64,000 nucleotides of DNA from positions 62,001 to 126,000 of the forward strand of contig NZ_AUHM01000024.1 of the NCBI RefSeq assembly GCF_000423185.1, written 5' to 3'. Made by a program: the position numbers and the translations under genes. This DNA is from Inquilinus limosus DSM 16000. GTDB taxonomy: Bacteria > Pseudomonadota > Alphaproteobacteria > DSM-16000 > Inquilinaceae. Positions within the stretch are counted from its first letter, which is position 1, and every line of letters begins with the position of its first letter. Under the pieces are notes generated by a model. It did not search any database, was not told where the DNA came from, and was given only the letters and a program-made list of their open reading frames with translations. Shown here in pieces: positions 57,372 through 64,000 of this stretch.

Positions 57372-58589
57372 CTACCCCGCCGGCAGGGCCGACAGCCGCG
57401 GCACCGGCGAACCGGCGATCACCAGCGCCTGGACCAGGAAGCCGAGCACGGCCACGGCCAGGCAGGCGGCAGCCCCGTGGCCGTCGCCGATCAGCCCGCC
57501 GATCGCGGCGCCGACCGGCCGTGCGCCGAAGGTGGCCATGGTGATGATCGCCGAGACCCGGCCGAGCATTGCCGGCGGCGTCACCGTCTGGCGCAGCGTG
57601 GTCGAGGCGATCACCCACAGCACCGGCCCGGCGCCGAACAGGAAGAAGGCCAGGCCGGCGATCGGCGCGAAGGGCAGCCAGACGGTCAGCAGCATCAGCA
57701 GGGCGCCGGCGAGGCCGGAGAACGGCCCGACCAGCAGCAGCGGCCCGAACGGCATCAGCCGGGCGATTCGCGGCGCCGCCAGCGCGGCGAGCACCATGCC
57801 GACGCCGTACACCGCCAGGGTGGCGCCGACCGCCGAGGCGCCGAGGCCGAGATGGTCGACCGCATAGGGCACATAGATCGCCTGCAGCACGAACCAGCCG
57901 ATGTTGAAGAACACGGCGGTCAGCAGCACCGGCCGCAGCAGCGGATGGCCAAGGACGAAGCCGGCGCCTTCGCGCAAATCCTGCAGGATGTGGCGGCGCG
58001 GCGCCGCCGGCCGCTGCGGCTCGCGGATGCCGGCGAGCAGGAGAGCGGCCAGCGTCGAAAGCGCGGCGGCCGCGGCGAAGGCGAGGCCGGCGCCGGTCCA
58101 GGCCACCAGCGCGCCGGCGACGGCCGGCCCGGCGGCGAAGGCGGCGCTGCGGGCCAGCTCGATCCGCCCGTTCGCGGCCGGCAGGGCCGCCTTCGGCACC
58201 AGGTCGGGCACCAGCGACGGAGCCGCCACGCTGTAGGCCACGGTGCCGGTGGCACCAAGGAAGCCGAGCGCCGCCAGCAGGCCGAGGCTGAGGCCGCCGG
58301 TCGAGAGGAGCATCAGCACGGCCAGCAGCGACAGCGCCCGCAGCGCCTCCGCCGCCGCCATCATCCGGCGGCGCGACGAGCGGTCGGCCAGAATCCCGGC
58401 CGGCAGGGACAGCAGCAGAAAGGGCAGCGTCTGCACGGTCTGCAGCAACCCTGTGCCGCCGGCCCCGGCGCCGAGCGCGAGCACGGCGACGATCGGCGCG
58501 GCGGCCAGGCCGATCTGCTCCGCCGACTGGGCGGCGAGGTTCGACCAGGCCAGGCGGCGGAACGCGGCGGGAAGCGGGGTGGCGGACAT
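57372..58589 (-). CDS. MFS transporter
   Basis: 405 residues from the ATG at 58589. Twelve hydrophobic segments, with the loop 2-3 motif LPAGILADRSSRRRMM and a second-half counterpart near ARLMPFGPLLLVGP. It resembles the enterobactin-exporter/drug-efflux (MFS_3) group. It is convergent with the frameshifted MFS gene and ends five bases from it. Confidence 0.88.
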   Translation of the reverse strand: MSATPLPAAFRRLAWSNLAAQSAEQIGLAAAPIVAVLALGAGAGGTGLLQTVQTLPFLLLSLPAGILADRSSRRRMMAAAEALRALSLLAVLMLLSTGGLSLGLLAALGFLGATGTVAYSVAAPSLVPDLVPKAALPAANGRIELARSAAFAAGPAVAGALVAWTGAGLAFAAAAALSTLAALLLAGIREPQRPAAPRRHILQDLREGAGFVLGHPLLRPVLLTAVFFNIGWFVLQAIYVPYAVDHLGLGASAVGATLAVYGVGMVLAALAAPRIARLMPFGPLLLVGPFSGLAGALLMLLTVWLPFAPIAGLAFFLFGAGPVLWVIASTTLRQTVTPPAMLGRVSAIITMATFGARPVGAAIGGLIGDGHGAAACLAVAVLGFLVQALVIAGSPVPRLSALPAG

Positions 58590-58839
58590 CGGGGGCTCGC
58601 GGTCGATGAGAAAAGGTGGCGAGCATCCGCCACCCTCCCCTCTTCCGCGCTCCGCTTGTTGCCGTCGAATTCGATCGCAAGCACCGGTCCGACCGCCAGA
58701 ATCGAGTCGCCATCCGTCCCGGAATTTGACAGCAAGGGGCGGAGTGCTTGCGGGCCAGCGACCCGCCATCTTCGGCGGAACGATGGGCGCCCCCATATGG
58801 AGGGAACCTGTCGATCCGACCGTCGAACAGGAGCGCATC

Positions 58840-59934
58840 ATGGGCTTCATCCCGCCGACCCCGGCCCCCGCCCCGGCCTTCGCCAATGACGACGCCCGCT
58901 GGGCCGCGGTGCAGCGCCGCGACCGCGCCGCGGACGGCGCCTTCGTCTATGCCGTCCGCACCACCGGCGTCTACTGCCGGCCGAGCTGCGCGTCGCGCCA
59001 TGCACACCGCGAGAACGTCAGCTTCCATACGGATGCCGCCGCCGCCGAGCGCGCCGGCTTCCGCCCCTGCCGACGCTGCAAGCCGAACGAGTCGTCGCTG
59101 GCCGAGCGCCAGACCGCCCTGGTGGTCGCGGCCTGCCGCATGATCGAGACGGCGGAGGAGGTGCCGAGCCTGGACGAGCTGGCCGAGGCGGCGGGGCTGA
59201 GCCGGTACCATTTCCATCGCCTGTTCAAGTCGGTCACCGGCGTCACCCCCAAAGCCTATGCCGACGCTCACCGCGCCGACCGCATGCGAGACGAGCTGGC
59301 GCAGACCGCGACGGTGACCGAGGCGATCTACGGCGCCGGCTTCAACTCCAACGGCCGCTTCTATGCGGCGGCGCCGGAGCGGCTGGGCATGACCCCGACC
59401 GCCTTCCGCGAGGGCGGGGCCGGGGCGGAGATCCGCTTCGCCATCGGCGAATGCCATCTCGGCGCCATCCTGGTCGCGGCCACCGAGAAGGGCATCGTCG
59501 CCATCCAGTTCGGCGACGACCCGCAGGCGCTGCTGGACAGGCTGCAGGACCGCTTCCCCAAGGCCAGGATGGTCGGCGGCGACGCCGGGTTCGAGCAGCT
59601 GGTGGCCCGGGTGGTCGGCTTCGTCGAGGCGCCCTCGGCCGCCAATGGGGAGGCGATGCTGGACCTGCCGCTCGACATCCGCGGCACCGCCTTCCAGCAG
59701 AAGGTGTGGCAGGCGCTGCGCGGCATCCCGCCCGGCACCACGGTCAGCTATGCCGAGATCGCCCGGCGGATCGGCCGGCCCAAGGCGGTTCGGGCGGTGG
59801 CCCAGGCCTGCGCCGCCAACGACCTCGCCGTCGCCATCCCCTGCCACCGCGTGGTCCGCGCCGACGGCGACCTGTCGGGCTACCGCTGGGGCGTGGCCCG
59901 CAAGCAGGCCCTGCTGGAGCGCGAGGCCGGCTGA
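58840..59934 (+). CDS. ada: Ada: methylated-DNA cysteine methyltransferase and AraC-type regulator
   Basis: 364 residues from the ATG at 58840 behind ACAGGAGCGCATC. The zinc part has Cys46, Cys50, Cys77 and Cys80 (VYCRPSC, CRRC); one Cys takes methyl groups from phosphotriesters. An AraC-type HTH follows (LDELAEAAGLSRYHFHRLFKSVTG). The C-terminal repair domain has the active IPCHRVVR with Cys335, which removes O6-methyl from guanine. It is both repair enzyme and activator of the adaptive response. Confidence 0.96.
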   Translation: MGFIPPTPAPAPAFANDDARWAAVQRRDRAADGAFVYAVRTTGVYCRPSCASRHAHRENVSFHTDAAAAERAGFRPCRRCKPNESSLAERQTALVVAACRMIETAEEVPSLDELAEAAGLSRYHFHRLFKSVTGVTPKAYADAHRADRMRDELAQTATVTEAIYGAGFNSNGRFYAAAPERLGMTPTAFREGGAGAEIRFAIGECHLGAILVAATEKGIVAIQFGDDPQALLDRLQDRFPKARMVGGDAGFEQLVARVVGFVEAPSAANGEAMLDLPLDIRGTAFQQKVWQALRGIPPGTTVSYAEIARRIGRPKAVRAVAQACAANDLAVAIPCHRVVRADGDLSGYRWGVARKQALLEREAG

Positions 59935-60008
59935 GGCGCCGCCGGCCGCTGGAACCACGCCCGCGCCCATTCGGTTGCCCGGTGAGACACCGAAGACGGG
60001 AGGCAGGC

Positions 60009-60473
60009 ATGGCTTTCGTTCTGAACAGCCCGGCTTTCGGCGACGGCGACCCGATCCCGCCCAAATACGCCCGGGACGGCGACAACGTCTCACCGCCGCT
60101 GGAATGGCAGGACCCGCCGCCGGCCACGCAGAGCTTCGTCCTGGTGGTGGACGATCCGGACGCCCCCTCCGGCACCTTCCGGCACTGGGGGGTGTACAAC
60201 ATCATGGGCAGCCGCGACCGGCTGCCGGAGGGCACCACGGCGGGCGCCAAGACCGAGCCCCTGGGCCGCGCGGTCAACGATTTCGGCAATGCGCATTGGG
60301 ACGGGCCGCAGCCGCCGCACGGCCACGGCCGGCACCACTACCACTTCCGGCTGGCCGCGCTCGACGTGCCGGAGCTCAAGGTCCCAGCCAAGGCGACGGT
60401 GGAGCAGATCTGGCACGCCGCCCAGCCGCATATGCTCGGCCAGGCCGAGCTGGTCGGCACCTTCGAGCGGTGA
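60009..60473 (+). CDS. YbhB/YbcL-type PEBP-family protein
   Basis: 154 residues behind GGGAGGCAGGC. The family pattern is complete: IPPKYARDGDNVSPPLEW, FVLVVDDPDAPSGTFRHWGVYNI, and GPQPPHGHGRHHYHFRLAALD. These proteins resemble Raf-kinase inhibitor and phosphatidylethanolamine-binding proteins; the bacterial role is unknown. It lies 74 bases downstream of ada. Confidence 0.92.
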   Translation: MAFVLNSPAFGDGDPIPPKYARDGDNVSPPLEWQDPPPATQSFVLVVDDPDAPSGTFRHWGVYNIMGSRDRLPEGTTAGAKTEPLGRAVNDFGNAHWDGPQPPHGHGRHHYHFRLAALDVPELKVPAKATVEQIWHAAQPHMLGQAELVGTFER

Positions 60474-60504
60474 TCGGGCGAATGCCGATCGAGCCGGTCC
60501 GGCC

Positions 60505-61323
60505 TCAGCCCGGCTGGGCCGGCATCGGGAAATGCGTCGCCAACCAGGCTGTCCACACCGGCTCCTCGCGGGCCGCGATCGCCGCCGCCTGCTCGCCGAA
60601 CAGGTAGAGCCGGATCGGCAAGAAGACCTGGCCGGCCATCGGCAGGGCGAAGAGATGGGCGATGCCGGGCGCCGGCGCCTCGAGCCGCAGCAGCAGCTCC
60701 TCCGGATGGGCGCTCTCCCCGACATGCTCGACCCGCCCGGCCAGGGCCGGCGCGCCGGCCATCGACTGCACCGGCTGGCCCGGACCCGCACCGGCGATGC
60801 CGAGCCGGCCGGTCAGCGCCGCCCAGGCCGCCTCCTTCGGGTCGGGCCCCGCGCCCATCAGCTGGAGGTTCACGCCGTGCTGGCCGCGGAAATGCGCGAG
60901 ATACAGCCGCAGGATGCGGAAGAAGGAACGCCAGCCATGCTCGTGGCCCTCGAACTGGCTGTCCCAATCATCGCTGTCGGCGAACCAGGCGTGCACCACC
61001 CGGACGACGCAGTTGCCCCCGGCGCGCGCCTCGACCGTCCATTCGGTGGCGATGGTCGGGCCGCTCGGCCCCATGCCGTCGCGGCTGTCGGCGGCGAAGC
61101 GGCGGGGCGGATCCCAGGCGGTGACGGTCGCGAGCGAGTCCATCCCGGGGCCGAAATTCGCGGTGACCGTGCCGCCCAGCCGCTCCTCCACCCGGGTCGG
61201 CACGAACCAGGAGGTGATGCCGGGCCCGGTGGCGATCGCCTGCCACACCTCCTCCGGCGTGCCCGGCACCTCCACCTCGGCCTGGACATAACGGCGGCCG
61301 GATTCGTCCTTCCTCACGGGCAT
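60505..61323 (-). CDS. SRPBCC/AHSA1-like protein
   Basis: 272 residues. The START-like pattern is EVEVPGTPEEVWQAIATGPGITSWFVPTRVEE at residues 16-47, then VTAWDPPRRFA and VVRVVHAWFADSDDW. A second C-terminal SRPBCC-like part is degenerate. It is related to the next gene (about the same length and motifs), so the pair arose by duplication. Two bases separate them. Ligand unknown; co-regulation with an ArsR-type protein is likely. Confidence 0.85.
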   Translation of the reverse strand: MPVRKDESGRRYVQAEVEVPGTPEEVWQAIATGPGITSWFVPTRVEERLGGTVTANFGPGMDSLATVTAWDPPRRFAADSRDGMGPSGPTIATEWTVEARAGGNCVVRVVHAWFADSDDWDSQFEGHEHGWRSFFRILRLYLAHFRGQHGVNLQLMGAGPDPKEAAWAALTGRLGIAGAGPGQPVQSMAGAPALAGRVEHVGESAHPEELLLRLEAPAPGIAHLFALPMAGQVFLPIRLYLFGEQAAAIAAREEPVWTAWLATHFPMPAQPG

Positions 61324-61325
61324 GG

Positions 61326-62135
61326 CTATTCCCCTTCTTTTTCAGAGAAGTGCTTCTTCATCCAATCGCGCAGTTCCGCCTCATACCGCGCCGCGACCTC
61401 ACCCGCCCGGTCGCCGTAGAAGAAGGCGCTGATCGGCACGCGGGTCCCGCCCTGCCAGTTGTGGATGCCGATCAGGGCGAGGCCGGGCGCCGGCTGCTCC
61501 AGCAGCAGCATGATCTCGCGCGATTTGGCGTCCTGCCGGACACGCTCCACCGTCCCGGCGAGCGCCGGGGCGCCGTCCGGCGCGGTCCGCCGCTCCCCGA
61601 CATTCGCCCCGGCCAGGCCGAGCCGCCCGACCAGATCGGTCCAGGCGGCGAGATCGGGCCCGGGATGCATGCCCATGGCCCTTGCCGCGGCGCCCCGCAT
61701 CCCGGCGAAGCGCGCGAGATAGGCCCGCAGCACCTCGAAGAAGCCGGGCCAGCCGGATTCGAAGCCCTCCATCTCATCGTCCCAGCTGCCCTCCGAGGTG
61801 AACAGGCTGTGGACGAGCCGGAGGACACAGGTGTCGCCCGACCGGCTGGTGATGACGCATTCCGTCGCCAGCGGCGGCGCCTCGCCGCTCCAGCCGCGTT
61901 CCTCATAGGCGAAGCGGAACGGCGGCTCCCAGGCGGTGACGGTGCCGGCGGAGGCCATGCCCTCGCCGAACTCGAAGCGGATGGCGCCGCCGACCCGCTC
62001 CTCCACCGTGGTGGCCGTGAACCAGGCGCTGAGGCCGGGGCCGGTCGCGATCGCCTGCCACACCTGCTCCGGCGTCCCGGGCAGCAGCACCTCGAGCTCG
62101 ACCCAGCGCCGCTGCGCGTCGCTCTTCACTGGCAT
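61326..62135 (-). CDS. SRPBCC/AHSA1-like protein (paralog)
   Basis: 269 residues. The same layout as its neighbour: EVLLPGTPEQVWQAIATGPGLSAWFTATTVEERVGG, VTAWEPPFRFAYEERGW and VLRLVHSLFTSEGSW. The start overlaps the ArsR-type gene by ten bases, so it is co-transcribed. ArsR-SRPBCC pairs are widespread; the ligand is unknown. Confidence 0.85.
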   Translation of the reverse strand: MPVKSDAQRRWVELEVLLPGTPEQVWQAIATGPGLSAWFTATTVEERVGGAIRFEFGEGMASAGTVTAWEPPFRFAYEERGWSGEAPPLATECVITSRSGDTCVLRLVHSLFTSEGSWDDEMEGFESGWPGFFEVLRAYLARFAGMRGAAARAMGMHPGPDLAAWTDLVGRLGLAGANVGERRTAPDGAPALAGTVERVRQDAKSREIMLLLEQPAPGLALIGIHNWQGGTRVPISAFFYGDRAGEVAARYEAELRDWMKKHFSEKEGE

Positions 62136-62734
62136 GTCTGTTCCTTTCCCGGCTGGTCGGTGGGCTTAGGGTACGCCATCAGGATCAGGCGATGGTCCCG
62201 CCCCCCCGGCACCGACGCGTTGTGGTAGCGCGCCACGAGGGCGGCGATCGAAGAGGTGAGCTCCTGGGTGAAGGCAGCGCGGTCCGCCGGTGACGCGAAG
62301 CGGATCTCCGTGTCGATCGACAGGGTGGCCAGCCGCTTCTCGGCGCGGACGGCGCTGCGCCACAGGCCGGTGACCTCGCGCACGATGCGGGCGGCCAGCG
62401 CGATCAGATAGCTGGCGGACAAGCGGTCGGAGGTCCGCCCGGGATCGGCGGCGACCGCCCCCAGCGCCTCCGGCGAGATGATGTAGGAGGTGGCGGTGGC
62501 GACGTAGAGACGCTCGGTCAGCCCGCCCCAGCGCCGCGTCTCCGCCTCGCGGACCAGCCGGTGCGCCTCGAGCGCGCGCAGGTGGTAGTTCACCTTCTGC
62601 CGCGGAATCCCCAGCCGCGTGGCCAGCCCGGCGGCCGACGCCGGCTCGGCCAGCTCCGCCAGCAACCGGCTGCGCACCGGTTCCAGCGCGGCGGCGGCCG
62701 CCGCCGGATCGTCGATGACATCCACATCCAGCAT
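62126..62734 (-). CDS. ArsR-type winged-helix regulator
   Basis: 202 residues. The HTH reads RSRLLAELAEPASAAGLATRLGIPRQKVNYHLRALEAHRLV (about residues 20-60), followed by a helical domain without clear metal-binding Cys. It heads the operon of two SRPBCC proteins, and a perfect inverted repeat lies just upstream, so it probably represses its own operon. Confidence 0.88.
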   Translation of the reverse strand: MLDVDVIDDPAAAAAALEPVRSRLLAELAEPASAAGLATRLGIPRQKVNYHLRALEAHRLVREAETRRWGGLTERLYVATATSYIISPEALGAVAADPGRTSDRLSASYLIALAARIVREVTGLWRSAVRAEKRLATLSIDTEIRFASPADRAAFTQELTSSIAALVARYHNASVPGGRDHRLILMAYPKPTDQPGKEQTCQ

Positions 62735-62742
62735 ACACCCAT

Positions 62743-62776
62743 TCCAGCCTTGACAAGTTTTTTTGTCAAGGCTGGA
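62743..62776. promoter_or_regulatory. Perfect 14-base inverted repeat upstream of the ArsR-type gene
   Basis: TCCAGCCTTGACAA (62743-62756) and TTGTCAAGGCTGGA (62763-62776), spacer GTTTTT. On the minus strand it contains TTGACA with TGGAAT 17 bases downstream, so the repeat overlaps the probable promoter, as expected for a repressor site. A role as terminator of the DUF2267 gene is possible, because a T-run lies in the loop. Confidence 0.7.
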
Positions 62777-62799
62777 TCAGGGCTGGCCGAAAGGCGTCG

Positions 62800-63237
62800 T
62801 CAGTGGACGGCCTGCTGCGGGAACAGCCGTCTGATCTCCGCCGGCAGCGTGTCGATCAGGTGGCGCATCGCGCCTTCCGGCAGGTGGTGCTTCAGGACGC
62901 CGAACACGGCGCGGGCCGCGTCGCCCGCATCGATCGGCCGGACGCCGTCGAGCCGGGCCGCGATCCGCTGCAGGAATTCGTCCTCGCTCCGCATCGTCTC
63001 GGGCGTGCTGGACGGGTGGTAGCCATCATAGAAGATGCCGCGCACCAGCATCGGCAGCTGGGCCGAAAGGTGCGCCGCCGATTCCACGGGCAGCCGGTCG
63101 CGCAGAGTCTGCAGGACGGCGCGCAGCGCGTGATAGCAGCGCTGCCGGTCGGGTCCCAGCGTCTCGCCGACTTCGTTCAGCCAGATGTTGGTCGTCTGCA
63201 GCGTCTTGTCGAAGACTTCGAGGCCGGTCGCGCTCAT
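62800..63237 (-). CDS. DUF2267 protein
   Basis: 145 residues. The pattern FDKTLQTTNIWLNEVGETLGPDRQRCYHALRAVLQTLRDRL, AAHLSAQLPMLVRGIFYDGY and LIDTLPAEIRRLFP is typical of DUF2267. These small helical proteins occur beside CBS-domain genes in stress-related clusters, as here. The ATG overlaps the CBS gene stop by four bases. Confidence 0.9.
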   Translation of the reverse strand: MSATGLEVFDKTLQTTNIWLNEVGETLGPDRQRCYHALRAVLQTLRDRLPVESAAHLSAQLPMLVRGIFYDGYHPSSTPETMRSEDEFLQRIAARLDGVRPIDAGDAARAVFGVLKHHLPEGAMRHLIDTLPAEIRRLFPQQAVH

Positions 63238-63674
63238 GTCCCTCTCCTGCTTCGGTCCGGTGCCGACGGCGTCGAGACCTCTTCCAGCGTCTCGGCCGCC
63301 CCGGGCGCATGCTTGGTCGACAGGTCGCCGAGCGACACCATGCCGACCAGCTGCTTGTCGGCGTTGATCACCGGGATGCGACGAACCTGGGCCTCGCCCA
63401 TCAACTCTGACACCTCCTCGACATCATCATCGGTCCAGCACCAGCGCACATCCTGGGACATCGCATCCGACACCGGCGTGTCTTCGGGGTCGAGGCCGGC
63501 GGCGGTGATGCGGACGGTGATATCGCGGTCGGTGATCATGCCGACGAGCCGCTTGCCGTCGCACACCGGCAGGGACCCGACGTTCAGCTCATCCATCCTC
63601 TGGGCCGCGTGGCGGATGCTGTCCCTCGGACGCACCACCGCGACGTCGCTGGTCATCACCTCGGCTATCCTCAT
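63234..63674 (-). CDS. CBS-domain protein
   Basis: 146 residues with two CBS motifs: VMTSDVAVVRPRDSIRHAAQ with GSLPVCDGKRLVGMITDRDI, and RRIPVINADKQLVGMVSLGDL. Such proteins bind adenosine nucleotides. It is coupled to the DUF2267 gene, a frequent pair in stress-response regions. Confidence 0.92.
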   Translation of the reverse strand: MRIAEVMTSDVAVVRPRDSIRHAAQRMDELNVGSLPVCDGKRLVGMITDRDITVRITAAGLDPEDTPVSDAMSQDVRWCWTDDDVEEVSELMGEAQVRRIPVINADKQLVGMVSLGDLSTKHAPGAAETLEEVSTPSAPDRSRRGT

Positions 63675-63893
63675 GGCGCTCTCCCTCGGTTGGGGTGAGG
63701 CGGATCGCGAGGCGGGGCGGCGTCCCGCGCCCCGCGCGACCCGCTCATGAGGTCAACGAGCCGCGACCCGAGGCCAGTTCCCCTCGTCTTGCAAAGACGA
63801 TGGCCGCAAGCGACGGCTTCGCAGAGCGCCTGATGGACGAACGGAATGTCGGCGGCAACCGGCCCTTGCCGCCGTCGGACAGGACGGGAGCGG

Positions 63894-64000
63894 CTAGCCG
63901 GAGACCCGCGCCAGGGCCTGGCGCAGCCGGTCGATCGTGGCCTCGGTCTCGGCCCGGCGCTCGCGCTGCTCCTCGACCACCTCGTCCGGCGCCTTCTCGA
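63894..64000 (-). CDS. valS: Valyl-tRNA synthetase, C-terminal end (5' part outside window)
   Basis: Only about 35 codons are visible, read right to left into a TAG at 63894-63896. They encode EKAPDEVVEEQRERRAETEATIDRLRQALARVSG, split here for brevity as APDEVVEEQRERR and RLRQALARVSG, the C-terminal coiled coil of ValS. The fit is good but the part is short. Confidence 0.75.
   Translation of the reverse strand, partial: EKAPDEVVEEQRERRAETEATIDRLRQALARVSG

Noticed and set aside
56131-60093. A 1320-codon open frame on the minus strand
   Set aside because: It covers genes of both strands (MFS, Ada); only the short part that is the true MFS gene in another frame is real.

Overview
The window is high-GC DNA from an alphaproteobacterium. 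The core genes (gyrA, coaD, uvrA, ssb, the end of valS), a CpaBCEF/TadBCD pilus cluster, a GTTC-N7-GTTC type LexA box before uvrA and a MucR-type regulator remnant all fit. A Rhodospirillales member is my best guess, but that is inference from gene style only.

Positions 1 to about 23.7 kb look like accessory, island-type DNA. The left end holds a KAP-type NTPase running off the edge, two exported proteins and small unknown genes. A tightly overlapped minus-strand run of small genes ending in a tyrosine recombinase (2.9-5.8 kb) faces a plus-strand cargo module: ArdC-like antirestriction protein, DUF2958, ParB-like and DUF736. The parB-like gene is split by a 2.27 kb group II intron inserted in antisense (7896-10161), and its 3' part carries two frameshifts and a stop. 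Then come DUF6429, a Na/Pi-cotransporter/PhoU-like protein, a Tat-exported alpha/beta hydrolase facing an HxlR regulator with paired operator-like boxes, and an 825-residue protein with ricin-B-like repeats and a helical, possibly membrane-active centre. After it lie a broken MucR gene and a broken Tat-signal gene. The island ends with an XRE regulator, an AlpA-like excisionase and a second integrase against tRNA-Lys(UUU), the probable attachment site.

From 23.7 kb the DNA looks like core chromosome: coaD-gyrA, a MATE exporter, a methyltransferase, a LysE exporter with LysR neighbour, an NADP-dependent oxidoreductase, then an 11 kb minus-strand Tad/Flp pilus locus in translationally coupled order: cpaB, cpaC, cpaE/tadZ, cpaF/tadA, tadB, tadC, tadD, a DUF3613-like gene, tadG, flp, tadE, cpaA. 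An AT-rich 660-base gap separates this from a plus-strand thuE-thuB-thuA-like sugar operon closed by a strong hairpin.

The right part holds ssb, a secreted EndoU-type nuclease, uvrA with a LexA box, a decayed CHAT protease, a choloylglycine-hydrolase family protein, a LysR gene facing an MFS gene (frameshifted), a second MFS gene, ada, a YbhB-like protein, two SRPBCC paralogs under an ArsR-type regulator with a perfect 14-bp inverted repeat, a DUF2267/CBS pair and the C-terminus of valS.

The best candidates for something new are the ricin-B/helical protein at 17.6 kb and the antisense intron, whose exon-binding sites can be read directly from the sequence.
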